Both the position numbers and the translations under genes were made by a program. A stretch of 64,000 nt of DNA from an uncultured Granulosicoccus sp. (GTDB lineage Bacteria; Pseudomonadota; Gammaproteobacteria; Granulosicoccales; Granulosicoccaceae), in NCBI GenBank assembly GCA_937924505.1, contig CALDSR010000005.1, forward strand, positions 20,082 through 84,081. The letters are read 5' to 3'. Below, piece by piece: positions 8,474 to 16,774 of the stretch. The stretch's first letter is position 1. The number at the start of each line of letters is the position of its first letter. The notes below the pieces were generated by a model, which did not search any database, was not told the origin of the DNA, and saw nothing but the letters and a program-made list of their open reading frames with translations.

Positions 8474-9583
8474 ATGGGTAACTCGCTTGCAGATGCTTAC
8501 GACAAAGGCCAGAGCCTGTGGCTCGACTATATCCAGAAGAGTCTGCTTGACGGCGAGCTCCAGGCACTGATCCGTAATGACAAAATCATGGGCCTGACCT
8601 CCAACCCCGCCATATTTGAACAAGCGATTGCCCAAACAACGGAATACGACGAGACCATCAGCAAGATCATTGAGGCCGAGCCCAGTATCAGTCAACTCGA
8701 GCTGTTCAACCATCTCGCTATCGAGGACATTCAGGCCGCCGCAGACGCCTTTGCCGATACCTATAAACAAACTGACGGCATCGATGGCATGGTGAGCCTC
8801 GAGGTCACACCAGATCTTGCTCATGACGCCGAAGGCACGATAGCAATGGGGCTCGATCTTAACGCCCGCGTGCAGCGTCCAAACCTGATGATCAAGGTCC
8901 CCGGTACGAAAGCGGGTGTCACCGCCTTTGAGGTGCTGACGGCAGCTGGCGTCAATGTCAACGTCACCTTGTTGTTCTCGGTCTCTCGTTACCGCGAAAT
9001 CGCCCAAGCCTACATCCGCGGCCTTGAACACCGCCTTGAACAAGGTGAAGCCATTGACAAGATCGCCTCGGTGGCGAGTTTCTTTGTCAGCCGTGTGGAT
9101 AGCAGCGTGGACAAAGCCCTGGATGATTTGAACACGCCAGAGGCAATCGCCTTGAAAGGCAAGATCGCCATCGCCAATGCCAAGGTCGCCTACGGACATT
9201 TTGTCAATCTCTTCGGTAGCGAACAATTCAATAAATTGCGCGAAAAAGGCGCTCGTCCACAGCGCTTGCTCTGGGCCAGCACCGGTACCAAGAATCCAGA
9301 CTACTCCGATGTCATGTATGTCGAGGAACTGATCGGGCCCGATACCGTAAACACATTACCGCCCAAAACCATGGACGCCTTCCGTGATCATGGCGTCGCC
9401 GAAGCGCGTTTGCTCCAAGGCCTCGCAGATGCTCACAAGAGCATCTCAGCGCTCGCCGATGTTGGCGTGTCTCTGAACCACATCACCGACACACTTGAAG
9501 CCGACGGGATCAAGTCGTTCGCCGATGCATTTGATCGCCTGCTCGCCTCACTCGACGACAAACGCAAGCGTGTTTCCAGCTGA
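8474..9583 (+). CDS. tal: transaldolase
   Basis: 369 aa. 'GLTSNPAIFEQAI' near the N-terminus, 'GLDLNARVQRPNLMIKVPGTKAG' with the Schiff-base lysine in 'MIKVPGT' (about 141), 'INVTLLFS'-type strand (here 'NVNVTLLFSVSRY') and the C-terminal 'DGIKSFADAFDRLLASL' identify a long-form transaldolase (cyanobacterial/actinobacterial subfamily, about 360-380 aa) rather than the 317-aa TalB type. It transfers a dihydroxyacetone unit in the non-oxidative pentose phosphate pathway, in the cytosol. Its stop overlaps the proC start by one base (TGATG), so the two are translationally coupled. Its insertion into the otherwise standard yggS-proC-yggT group is unusual. Confidence 0.93.
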   Translation: MGNSLADAYDKGQSLWLDYIQKSLLDGELQALIRNDKIMGLTSNPAIFEQAIAQTTEYDETISKIIEAEPSISQLELFNHLAIEDIQAAADAFADTYKQTDGIDGMVSLEVTPDLAHDAEGTIAMGLDLNARVQRPNLMIKVPGTKAGVTAFEVLTAAGVNVNVTLLFSVSRYREIAQAYIRGLEHRLEQGEAIDKIASVASFFVSRVDSSVDKALDDLNTPEAIALKGKIAIANAKVAYGHFVNLFGSEQFNKLREKGARPQRLLWASTGTKNPDYSDVMYVEELIGPDTVNTLPPKTMDAFRDHGVAEARLLQGLADAHKSISALADVGVSLNHITDTLEADGIKSFADAFDRLLASLDDKRKRVSS

Positions 9584-10431
9584 TGCACTGGATTTTTATT
9601 GGTGCAGGCAACATGGCCAGCAGCCTTATCGGTGGCCTGATCGCTGCCGGTATTGATGCAGCGAGCATCCAGGTGGTCGACCCGGATGCCGTGGCCCTGT
9701 CCCGCGCCAAAGCCCGGTTCAAAATAAGCCCGGCGACCAACATCAACACGGCGCTGTCCGCGTACCCGGAGGATTCAGGCATCGTTCTCGCGGTAAAACC
9801 CCATATTGTCGAACCGGTCTGCAACGAAATTAACGCGGCGCGCCATGCACCGAAACTACTGGTGTCAGTCGCTGCAGGCGTGCGCAGCACCAGCATGCAG
9901 TCCTGGCTCGGCGCAACACCCATCGTGCGCTGCATGCCCAACACACCCGCATTGCTCGGGCTGGGAGCTACCGCACTCTATGCAACCGATAACTGCCATG
10001 AACAACAAAGGCAGGCTGCAGAAGAATTGTTAAATACCGCCGGCATCACACGCTGGGTGAGTGCCGAAGCGCAACTCGACGCCATAACCGCACTGTCCGG
10101 CAGTGGTCCCGCTTACTTCTTCTATCTGATTGAGCATATGACCGCAGCAGCCGTCAAGCTGGGACTTGACAAGGACACCGCGGAAACTTTCGCCAAAGAG
10201 ACAGCCTTCGGTGCTGCCAGCATGGCAAGGACCGGCGACGATAGCCCGGCGACACTGCGAGAAAACGTCACATCAAAAGGCGGCACAACGGCAGCCGCCT
10301 TGTCCGCATTCAACGATGCCAATACACCTGCGATCATTGCCAGGGCCATGCAGGCCGCGAACGATCGTGCTGTCGAACTGGGCGATGATCTCGCCCCTGC
10401 AGGCGAAAATAACGGAGCCCATCCATGCTGA
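9583..10431 (+). CDS. proC: pyrroline-5-carboxylate reductase
   Basis: 282 aa. Rossmann NAD(P)-binding N-terminus 'FIGAGNMASSLIGGLIAAG' (about 4-22), 'LAVKPHIVEPV', 'SVAAGVRSTSMQSWLG', 'IVRCMPNTPALLGLGATALYA', and the C-terminal dimer domain with 'ALSGSGPAYFFYLIEHMTAAAVKLGL' and 'TSKGGTTAAAL'. All P5C reductase hallmarks are present. It catalyses the last step of proline synthesis, NAD(P)H-dependent reduction of pyrroline-5-carboxylate. The start overlaps the tal stop by one base and the 3' end overlaps the yggT start by 7 bases. Confidence 0.97.
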   Translation: MHWIFIGAGNMASSLIGGLIAAGIDAASIQVVDPDAVALSRAKARFKISPATNINTALSAYPEDSGIVLAVKPHIVEPVCNEINAARHAPKLLVSVAAGVRSTSMQSWLGATPIVRCMPNTPALLGLGATALYATDNCHEQQRQAAEELLNTAGITRWVSAEAQLDAITALSGSGPAYFFYLIEHMTAAAVKLGLDKDTAETFAKETAFGAASMARTGDDSPATLRENVTSKGGTTAAALSAFNDANTPAIIARAMQAANDRAVELGDDLAPAGENNGAHPC

Positions 10432-11030
10432 ACCCCGCGCAAAGTGCCATTGGATTCATCCTCGGCATCCTGTTTAACTTTTACGCCACAATCGTTGCAG
10501 CACGCTTCGTCATGCAATGGATGCGAGCTGACTATCACAATCCGTTTTCGCAAATGATCGTCAAATTGACGAACCCTGTACTGGTGCCGCTACGCCGGAT
10601 CATTCCCAGCGTTCGACAATACGACACCGCATCGCTCATTCTGTGTTTTGCCGTCCTGTTGTTGAAACTGCTGGTTTTCAAGGCACTCAATCTCGGTCAG
10701 GTTGCGGCCATGGGCTCTGTGATCACACCTGCTGCCGCGTCCACAGCCTCCCTGCCCATCATCAGCACGCTGGATGTCATTCATCAGCTGTTCAACGTTT
10801 TCATTTTCGCGTTGATCCTGAAGGCAATCCTGAGTTGGATACCACAAGGCGCCCATCATCCGATTCTCGGTTTGTTGGAACCGATTACTACCCCTGTCGT
10901 AAGACCCCTTCGCAACATCTTGCCACCTATCGGCGGACTCGATTTATCCGTGTTTTTCACGATTATCGGGCTCTTCGCGATCCGCATTTTCCTGATTGGA
11001 AGTTTGCAAAATATATTTGGAATTGGTTAA
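10425..11030 (+). CDS. yggT: YggT family membrane protein
   Basis: 201 aa with two YggT repeats: 'FYATIVAARFVMQWMRADYHNPFSQMIVKLTNPVLVPLRRIIPS' spans the first (about 18-65) and 'ILKAILSWIPQGAHHPILGLLEPITTPVVRPLRNILPPIGG' region the second (about 130-175). Each has a membrane helix followed by the amphipathic N/P-rich segment, and four transmembrane helices are expected overall. Inner-membrane protein linked in the literature to osmotic-shock tolerance; its molecular role is unsettled. Overlap with proC argues for one operon. Confidence 0.92.
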   Translation: MLNPAQSAIGFILGILFNFYATIVAARFVMQWMRADYHNPFSQMIVKLTNPVLVPLRRIIPSVRQYDTASLILCFAVLLLKLLVFKALNLGQVAAMGSVITPAAASTASLPIISTLDVIHQLFNVFIFALILKAILSWIPQGAHHPILGLLEPITTPVVRPLRNILPPIGGLDLSVFFTIIGLFAIRIFLIGSLQNIFGIG

Positions 11031-11076
11031 AAATCCCGCAAAAATACAGTCTTTTCTGAATCTGAATTCAGTTTTT

Positions 11077-11090
11077 ACTGTAAATACAGT
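11077..11090. promoter_or_regulatory. palindrome ACTGTAAATACAGT (CTGT-N4-ACAG)
   Basis: A 14-base inverted repeat with perfect ACTGTA/TACAGT arms around AA, in the AT-rich leader upstream of the HU-like gene. A second CTGT-N4-ACAG palindrome follows at 11186-11199. Candidate operator; protein unknown. Confidence 0.4.
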
Positions 11091-11185
11091 GATATTTACG
11101 ATTTTTCATCTATAAGCCTTAGGCGCAGTGACAAGTTTTGTGTTAACTTTCGCGCGCTTTTGCAAATGGGGTAAGAACGGCAATA

Positions 11186-11199
11186 GCTGTATATACAGC
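11186..11199. promoter_or_regulatory. palindrome GCTGTATATACAGC (CTGT-N4-ACAG)
   Basis: A 14-base perfect palindrome, 58 bases before the start of the HU-like gene. It shares the CTGT-N4-ACAG layout with the site at 11077. Spacing is shorter than the LexA box (CTGT-N8-ACAG), so I do not call it LexA. Confidence 0.4.
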
Positions 11200-11256
11200 G
11201 TTTGTTGCACCGCGCTAACCACTCATCCATTCAATATTTTTAAAAGGGGATTCACC

Positions 11257-11646
11257 ATGGCGGCAAAGAAACGAGCCACCAAAAAAAAGGCAGCTGGCAA
11301 AAAGAAAGGTTCTGCCAAGAAACGCGCAGCCGCATCTGCGGTCAAGAAGCCACCAACCAAATCAGAAATTCTGACATCGATCGCTGATACCACTGAACTC
11401 AGCCGCAAGGAAGTCGCTTCAGTTTTCGATGCACTGGCTGACCTTATTCAAGACAACCTGAAGCCACGTGGCCCAGGCATGTTCAGCGTGCCCGGCCTGT
11501 TCAAGATCAAGGTTCGCAAAAAGCCAGCGACAAAAGCTCGCAAAGGCATTAACCCATTCACCGGTGAAGAGACCATGTTCAAGGCGAAGCCTGCCAGCAA
11601 GGTCGTCAAGGTTCTTCCTTTGAAAAACCTCAAAGATATGGTGTAG
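11257..11646 (+). CDS. lysine-rich HU-family DNA-binding protein
   Basis: 129 aa from ATG 11257, preceded by AAAAGGGGA. Residues 1-35 are a Lys/Ala-rich tail (about 17 Lys/Arg) like histone H1 or AlgP tails; residues 36-129 form an HU/IHF-type domain ('KSEILTSIADTTELSRKEVASVFDALADLIQDNL', 'FSVPGLFKIKVRKKPATKARKGINPFTGEE', 'KVVKVLPLKNLKDMV'). The 'GINPFTGE' stretch is at the position of the DNA-inserting beta arm (R-N-P in HU), with Asn-Pro retained. Nucleoid-associated architectural protein. It stands alone, with its own long AT-rich leader and a strong hairpin after the stop. Confidence 0.85.
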   Translation: MAAKKRATKKKAAGKKKGSAKKRAAASAVKKPPTKSEILTSIADTTELSRKEVASVFDALADLIQDNLKPRGPGMFSVPGLFKIKVRKKPATKARKGINPFTGEETMFKAKPASKVVKVLPLKNLKDMV

Positions 11647-11656
11647 TGATCGCTTG

Positions 11657-11684
11657 GCCCGCCGCCTGAATGCCGGCGGCGGGC
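11657..11684 (+). terminator. GC-rich hairpin after the HU-like gene
   Basis: Perfect 10-bp stem (11657-11666 with 11675-11684) and 8-nt loop, starting 10 bases after the stop. No clear T-run follows, so it may be a weak terminator or an mRNA 3'-end stabiliser. Confidence 0.6.
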
Positions 11685-11981
11685 TGCCAATATTGAATAT
11701 TTGGATGAAGTTAACTGTAATGTCATCCACACAACCGTCTGATAATCGGTAAATCACTCGGTCCCTAACCGGGAATTACGCTGAGACCCGCCCGTATCAA
11801 GGCCCTTACATCCTGTCATGTTATTGACGGGAATTTCACGCTGCATATGGCGTCAATATTGATTCGTTGACGAGCCAACCCTCCTCGCAGGTAAACTCTG
11901 CGGCCGCCCTGCATTTTGGTACATCATGCCGGGCACAGGCCGATCAACAACCTGCTGTTTACGTAATAAGGATTGATCATT
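11685..11981. other. intergenic region before gspC
   Basis: About 300 bases with no credible coding sequence. It must contain the gspC promoter. A TTGACG at 11876-11881 is a possible -35 element, but I see no well-spaced -10, so no promoter is called. Confidence 0.4.
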
Positions 11982-12929
11982 ATGAATGCGACTGCATCGG
12001 AAGCCATTGGGGCAAAGGCACTGATGGGCAAAGGCTCAGCAGACGCTTCCTTACGTCTGCCGCGCTGGGTCAATACACTTCTGGTCGGCGGCATCGGAAT
12101 AGCGCTGGCCCTGCTGACCATCAAACTTCTACCTCAGAGCGAACGCGCGCCTCTGCCCCCAGTAGCAGCAGCCGACAGTGGTACCAGCAGAAACGCACCC
12201 ACAACACTCGAACTCGCTCGGGTCATTGCATCAGTGCATTTGTTTGGCAATGCCGCTGAAAAGGTCGTCGAGAAGCCGCAGGAACGCGAGACAATCAAGG
12301 CTCCCGTTGTCGAAACCAAGCTGAATCTGCAGCTATCCGGTGTCTTCGCCTTCACACCTGCAGATCAGGCGATCGCTATCATCAGCGCAGGGTCAGGTGA
12401 ACAAAATGCCTATGGCATTGGTGACAAGATCAGTAACGAGGTCACCCTGGTCGAAGTTCATGCGGATCATGTCGTGCTGCGAAACCGCGGCAAGCTTGAA
12501 AAGCTTGAATTGCCCGAGAACGTCACCCCGATCGCCGTTCGCCCCGTCCAGACAGCTCAGCCGACGAGTTCGGCAAGCGCCAACGGCCAGGATTTAAGTC
12601 AACCGCTCGAGCTTCCCACTAATCCAGGCGAGTTGCGCGACACACTCGCGCGCAACCCGGCCATGCTTGGACGCATCGTTGCGGCCGAACCGTATCAAGA
12701 AAACGGCAAGCTCGTTGGTTATCGCATTACCCCGAAGCAAAATCCGGAAATTCTCGAAGCTCAGGGTATTGTCGCCGGTGATGTCATTACCCGCGTCAAC
12801 AACATCCAGTTGAATAGCCAGAAACAAGGTATCCGCGCGCTGAGAAATGCGGTGAAAGCCGAGAATCTTGAAGTCACCATTTTGCGCGATGGCATCGAAG
12901 TACCAATCAGCATTTCCCTCGCACAATGA
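11982..12929 (+). CDS. gspC: type II secretion system protein GspC
   Basis: 315 aa from ATG 11982, preceded by AATAAGGATT; a TTG three codons upstream is less likely. Short cytoplasmic N-terminus, one membrane helix (about 33-52, 'TLLVGGIGIALALLTIKLL'), Pro/Ala-rich periplasmic linker, homology region (about 105-170; 'LQLSGVFAFTPADQAIAIISAG', 'YGIGDKI', 'VDHVVLRNRGKLEKL'-like) and a C-terminal PDZ domain (about 225-315; 'AQGIVAGDVITRVNNIQLN', 'LEVTILRDG'). GspC links the inner-membrane platform to the outer-membrane secretin. It starts a gspC-D-E-F cluster. Confidence 0.9.
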   Translation: MNATASEAIGAKALMGKGSADASLRLPRWVNTLLVGGIGIALALLTIKLLPQSERAPLPPVAAADSGTSRNAPTTLELARVIASVHLFGNAAEKVVEKPQERETIKAPVVETKLNLQLSGVFAFTPADQAIAIISAGSGEQNAYGIGDKISNEVTLVEVHADHVVLRNRGKLEKLELPENVTPIAVRPVQTAQPTSSASANGQDLSQPLELPTNPGELRDTLARNPAMLGRIVAAEPYQENGKLVGYRITPKQNPEILEAQGIVAGDVITRVNNIQLNSQKQGIRALRNAVKAENLEVTILRDGIEVPISISLAQ

Positions 12930-12966
12930 ACAACTACACTTTCGACAGAGTGTGCATGAAACAATT

Positions 12967-15165
12967 ATGACAATGATCAAACAATGGTTTCGGAATGCGT
13001 GTCTTGTTGCGGCGTTTGTCAGCGTCGCAACGCTGTTGGCGCAACCCGCCGCGGCTCAGGAGGGCACGTTTACCCTGAACTTGAAAAACGCCGACATTCA
13101 CTCGCTGATACAGACGGTTTCTCGTCAGTCTGGCCGTAATTTTGTGGTCGACCCACGGGTCAAAGCGCGGGTCACGGTTATCTCATCCAAACCACTGAAC
13201 AGCGACGAACTGTACGAAACTTTCTTGTCGGTTCTGCAAGTCCACGGCTATTCCGCAGTGCCCAGTGGAGACCTGATAAAAATCGTACCGGATGTCAACG
13301 CCAAGCAAGGCCCGGTTCCGGCTTACGATTCGACTTCGGGCAGCTCCGACCAACTGGTCACGCAAGTCATAAAAGTAGAAAACGTCCCGGCCGCCCAGCT
13401 GGTTCCGATTTTGCGCCCGCTTGTTCCACAACAAGGCCATCTGGCCGCCTACGCGGCGACAAACACCTTGATCGTCACAGATCGCGCTTCAAACATCGGT
13501 CGCCTGATCACCATCATCGACGGCATTGACCGTGCCGACAACGACGAAGTCGAAGTCATCCAACTGCGACACGCCTCCGCCACCGAAACCATTCGCATCG
13601 TGCAATCGTTGCAGGAACGTGGCGGCCAGGGAGCTGGCGCGCCCGGCACCGTTCGTTTTGCCGCCGACGAGCGCACCAACAGTATCCTGTTGAGCGGCGA
13701 CCAGGCAGCCCGTATACGCATGCGCGGCTTGATCCTCAATCTCGACACACCAGTCCCGTCAGCCGGAAACACACGCGTCGTATACTTGAGTTACGCCAAC
13801 GCGCCCGACCTTCTTGCCATCCTGACAGGCGTCTCCGCAGGCCAGGCCCAGATTGGCACGGGTGGCGGTGACGACGATTCGGGCGGCAACACAGCGCAGG
13901 CTCCTGCCCCGTCGGTTGATGCAAACGGTGTCCCGGTTCCTCAGACAGGCGTACCGACTGCCTCACTGGTCCGCCGCGCAACACAGCAAAACGATCGCCC
14001 CAATGTCGACATCCAGGCAGATGAAGACACCAACGCTTTGATCATCACCGCACCACCGGATGAAATGCGCAGCATCCTCGCCGTTATCGAACAACTCGAT
14101 ATTCGCCGCGCACAAGTGCTCGTCGAAGCGATCATCGCCGAATTGTCCGCAAACAACAGTACCCAGCTTGGGGTCAACTTCGCCGTTGATGGTTCCAGCG
14201 AAAACCGCCCTGTCGCAATAACCAATCTCGGTGGTGCCACGCAGCAGTTGGCGGGGCAAATAGCAGCCGTCGACGCTGGCGGCGCCGCCGCACTCAGCGG
14301 CGGGTTATCACTCGCATTAGGGCGTTTCGGATCGGACGGCATAGACTTTGGCATCTTGCTCTCAGCCATTGCCTCCGATTCAGACAACAACATCCTGTCA
14401 ACCCCGACCTTGGTCACGCTGGATAATCAGGAAGCGGAAATCGTCGTCGGTCAGAATGTTCCGTTTGTCACTGGTCAACAGCTGTCGGCATCCAACGATA
14501 ACCCGTTTCAAACCATTGAACGTCAGGATATTGGTATCAGCCTCAAGGTCAAGCCACAGATCAACGAAGGCGATAACATCAAGATGGATATCGAACAGGA
14601 AGTCTCCGATGTCAGCAACACCGCCATCACCGGCGCGACCGACATCACAACCAACACCAGAAGAATCAAGACAACGGTCCTGGTAGAAGATGGCCAGACT
14701 TTGGTCCTCGGTGGACTGATTGATGATCAAATCAACGACACCCGCGACAAGATCCCCTTGCTCGGAGATATCCCTTTACTGGGCAGCCTGTTCCGCTATC
14801 GCACCACGAGCAAATTCAAGCGTAACCTGATGGTTTTTCTGCACCCCACTATCCTGCGAGACCCGGAAACGGCAGACTATTACAGTCGCAGCAAATACGA
14901 GGATCAACGCACCGCTCAACGCGGCCTGTTCCCTGGAAGAGAAAGTACCGGAGAAACTGTACGCCCGAGCTTGCCTGATTTACACCTCTACTTCGATGGC
15001 AAACGTGTCAATGACGAAAGGGACACGCTGAATACAATCGTGCCAACCTCCAGTCTTTCCAATCCTGAACGGCTGCCGCTGATCGACAGCCTGCCAAAAC
15101 AGGCCAACGCAGGTGAAAACGGCGCAGATACTGCATTGATAGGCCCGTTTGACACTGTAGACTAG
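12967..15165 (+). CDS. gspD: type II secretion system secretin GspD
   Basis: 732 aa from ATG 12967, which gives a clear signal peptide ending 'LLAQPAAAQ'; the longer frame to 12868 runs back into gspC. N0 domain 'FTLNLKNADIHSLIQTVSRQSGRNFVVDP', three N1-N3 repeats ('VIKVENVPAAQLVPILRPLV', 'VIQLRHASATETIRIVQSL', 'VVYLSYANAPDLLAIL'), a Gly/Pro/Ala-rich insert at about 297-330, and the secretin core ('VLVEAIIAEL', 'VPFVTGQQ', 'LGGLIDDQINDTRDKIPLLGDIPLLGSLFRYRTTSK', 'LMVFLHPTIL'). Forms the outer-membrane exit channel. The tail after about 650 is variable and may bind a pilotin. Confidence 0.96.
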   Translation: MTMIKQWFRNACLVAAFVSVATLLAQPAAAQEGTFTLNLKNADIHSLIQTVSRQSGRNFVVDPRVKARVTVISSKPLNSDELYETFLSVLQVHGYSAVPSGDLIKIVPDVNAKQGPVPAYDSTSGSSDQLVTQVIKVENVPAAQLVPILRPLVPQQGHLAAYAATNTLIVTDRASNIGRLITIIDGIDRADNDEVEVIQLRHASATETIRIVQSLQERGGQGAGAPGTVRFAADERTNSILLSGDQAARIRMRGLILNLDTPVPSAGNTRVVYLSYANAPDLLAILTGVSAGQAQIGTGGGDDDSGGNTAQAPAPSVDANGVPVPQTGVPTASLVRRATQQNDRPNVDIQADEDTNALIITAPPDEMRSILAVIEQLDIRRAQVLVEAIIAELSANNSTQLGVNFAVDGSSENRPVAITNLGGATQQLAGQIAAVDAGGAAALSGGLSLALGRFGSDGIDFGILLSAIASDSDNNILSTPTLVTLDNQEAEIVVGQNVPFVTGQQLSASNDNPFQTIERQDIGISLKVKPQINEGDNIKMDIEQEVSDVSNTAITGATDITTNTRRIKTTVLVEDGQTLVLGGLIDDQINDTRDKIPLLGDIPLLGSLFRYRTTSKFKRNLMVFLHPTILRDPETADYYSRSKYEDQRTAQRGLFPGRESTGETVRPSLPDLHLYFDGKRVNDERDTLNTIVPTSSLSNPERLPLIDSLPKQANAGENGADTALIGPFDTVD

Positions 15166-15169
15166 TCAC

Positions 15170-16774
15170 ATGGTCATTCACGAGCCCGATCTCATTGACG
15201 TAGGCGAACCCGCCCGCGAAAACGCAGCCAACGACGTTACTGAGCCCGCAAAGGTGGCGTCAGACCGGACAGGCGTATTGCTGCCCAATTCAGCATCACA
15301 TCTGCCGTTCACTGATCTGCCCTACACCTTTGCAAAACGTCACGGTGTTTTGCTCGAGCGCGGCAGCGCCGGCGAACTGTTACTCGTACACCGACCGGGC
15401 ATTCAAATGACCGCAGTTGCAGAAGCCCGTCGCAAGGCAGGTCAAGCGCTGACCTTGGAACCCGTCACCAGTGATGCCTTCGATGGCCGTCTGACACGTC
15501 ACTATGAAGGTGAAACAGGACAAGGTATCGACATCATGGATGACTTTGGCGATAACCTTAATCTCGAACAACTGGCTGATGCTCTGCCAGAGCCTGAAGA
15601 CCTGCTCGAATCAACAGACGATGCACCGGTCATTCGTTTGATCAATGCGATGCTCACCGAAGCTGTGCGCAAACAGGCATCTGACATCCATATCGAACCA
15701 TTTGAAAAACGTCTGGCGATTCGCTATCGAGTCGACGGCGTCATGCAAAAGCTTCTTGAACCACCACGAGCCATTGCACCGCTGGTTATCTCGCGTCTGA
15801 AAGTGATGGCAAAACTGGACATTGCCGAACGTCGCCTGCCACAAGATGGCCGTATCGGTCTTATCGTCGCTGGTCGTCCGGTAGACGTCCGGGTATCGAC
15901 ACTCCCATCCGGTCACGGTGAACGAGTCGTTTTACGATTACTCGACAAGCAAGCCGGGCGTCTCGATCTCGAACACCTCGGCATGCCAGATGCATCACTG
16001 GAAAGCTTGCAAAGGTCCTTGTCGCTATCGCACGGCATCATCCTGGTAACCGGCCCTACCGGCTCGGGAAAAACAACGACTCTGTATGCCGCATTGGCAC
16101 GGTTGAACACCTCTCGCTACTCCATCCTGACAGTCGAGGATCCCATCGAATACTACATCGATGGTATTGGACAAACGCAAGTCAACAACAAGGTGGAACT
16201 CGACTTCGCCCGTGGCCTGCGCGCCATTCTTCGTCAGGATCCGGACATCGTCATGGTCGGCGAAATACGGGATGTGGAGACAGCTGAAATTGCAGTACAA
16301 GCCTCGCTGACTGGTCACTTGGTCTTGTCAACATTACACACCAACACAGCGGTCGGAGCCGTAACCCGCTTGCGCGACATGGGTATCGAACCCTTCCTGT
16401 TGTCGTCCAGTTTGGTCGGTCTGGTTGCGCAACGCCTGGTCCGCTTGCTCTGCCCGAACTGCAAGAAGGAACACACGCCAACGCACGCTGAGTTGAAAAC
16501 GTTAAAGGCAACGGTCAGCCAGGTATCAAGTATTGCGGTACCGCATGGTTGCGAGCAATGCTCACACACCGGCTACGCGGGTCGTCAAGGTATTTATGAA
16601 ATCGTCGAAGTCGATGACCACATACGCACCATGATCCACGATGGCGCATCCGAACACGATATTGAAGCTTACGCTCGCACCCGTAGCCCCGGCATCACTG
16701 ACGACGGTATGCGCTTGGTCATGAGTGGTTTGACATCGCTTGAAGAAGTTCTCCGTGTGACCCGAGAAGGTTAA
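15170..16774 (+). CDS. gspE: type II secretion system ATPase GspE
   Basis: 534 aa, ATG 15170, four bases after gspD. N-terminal T2SSE domain, then the RecA-like core: 'QASDIHIEPFEKRLAIRYRVDG', Walker A 'GPTGSGKTTTLYAAL' (about 297-311), Asp box 'LTVEDPIEYYIDGIGQTQVN', Walker B 'DPDIVMVGEIRD', His box 'TGHLVLSTLHTNTA', and a zinc finger with two Cys pairs ('CPNC' and 'CEQC', about 427-464) that distinguishes GspE/PilB types from PilT. The cytoplasmic ATPase powers pseudopilus assembly. Its stop abuts the gspF start with no gap. Confidence 0.96.
   Translation: MVIHEPDLIDVGEPARENAANDVTEPAKVASDRTGVLLPNSASHLPFTDLPYTFAKRHGVLLERGSAGELLLVHRPGIQMTAVAEARRKAGQALTLEPVTSDAFDGRLTRHYEGETGQGIDIMDDFGDNLNLEQLADALPEPEDLLESTDDAPVIRLINAMLTEAVRKQASDIHIEPFEKRLAIRYRVDGVMQKLLEPPRAIAPLVISRLKVMAKLDIAERRLPQDGRIGLIVAGRPVDVRVSTLPSGHGERVVLRLLDKQAGRLDLEHLGMPDASLESLQRSLSLSHGIILVTGPTGSGKTTTLYAALARLNTSRYSILTVEDPIEYYIDGIGQTQVNNKVELDFARGLRAILRQDPDIVMVGEIRDVETAEIAVQASLTGHLVLSTLHTNTAVGAVTRLRDMGIEPFLLSSSLVGLVAQRLVRLLCPNCKKEHTPTHAELKTLKATVSQVSSIAVPHGCEQCSHTGYAGRQGIYEIVEVDDHIRTMIHDGASEHDIEAYARTRSPGITDDGMRLVMSGLTSLEEVLRVTREG

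Noticed and set aside
8438..9226. 262-codon open frame antisense to the transaldolase gene
   Set aside because: Fully inside a strongly identified gene; the translation has no recognisable family and follows the codon bias of the sense strand.
11077..11199. LexA (SOS) boxes
   Set aside because: Half-sites CTGT/ACAG are present, but the spacing is 4 and not 8 bases; the gammaproteobacterial LexA box needs N8.
13941..14417. 158-codon open frame antisense to gspD
   Set aside because: Ser/Ala-rich low-complexity product, no ribosome-binding site, shadow of the secretin coding sequence.
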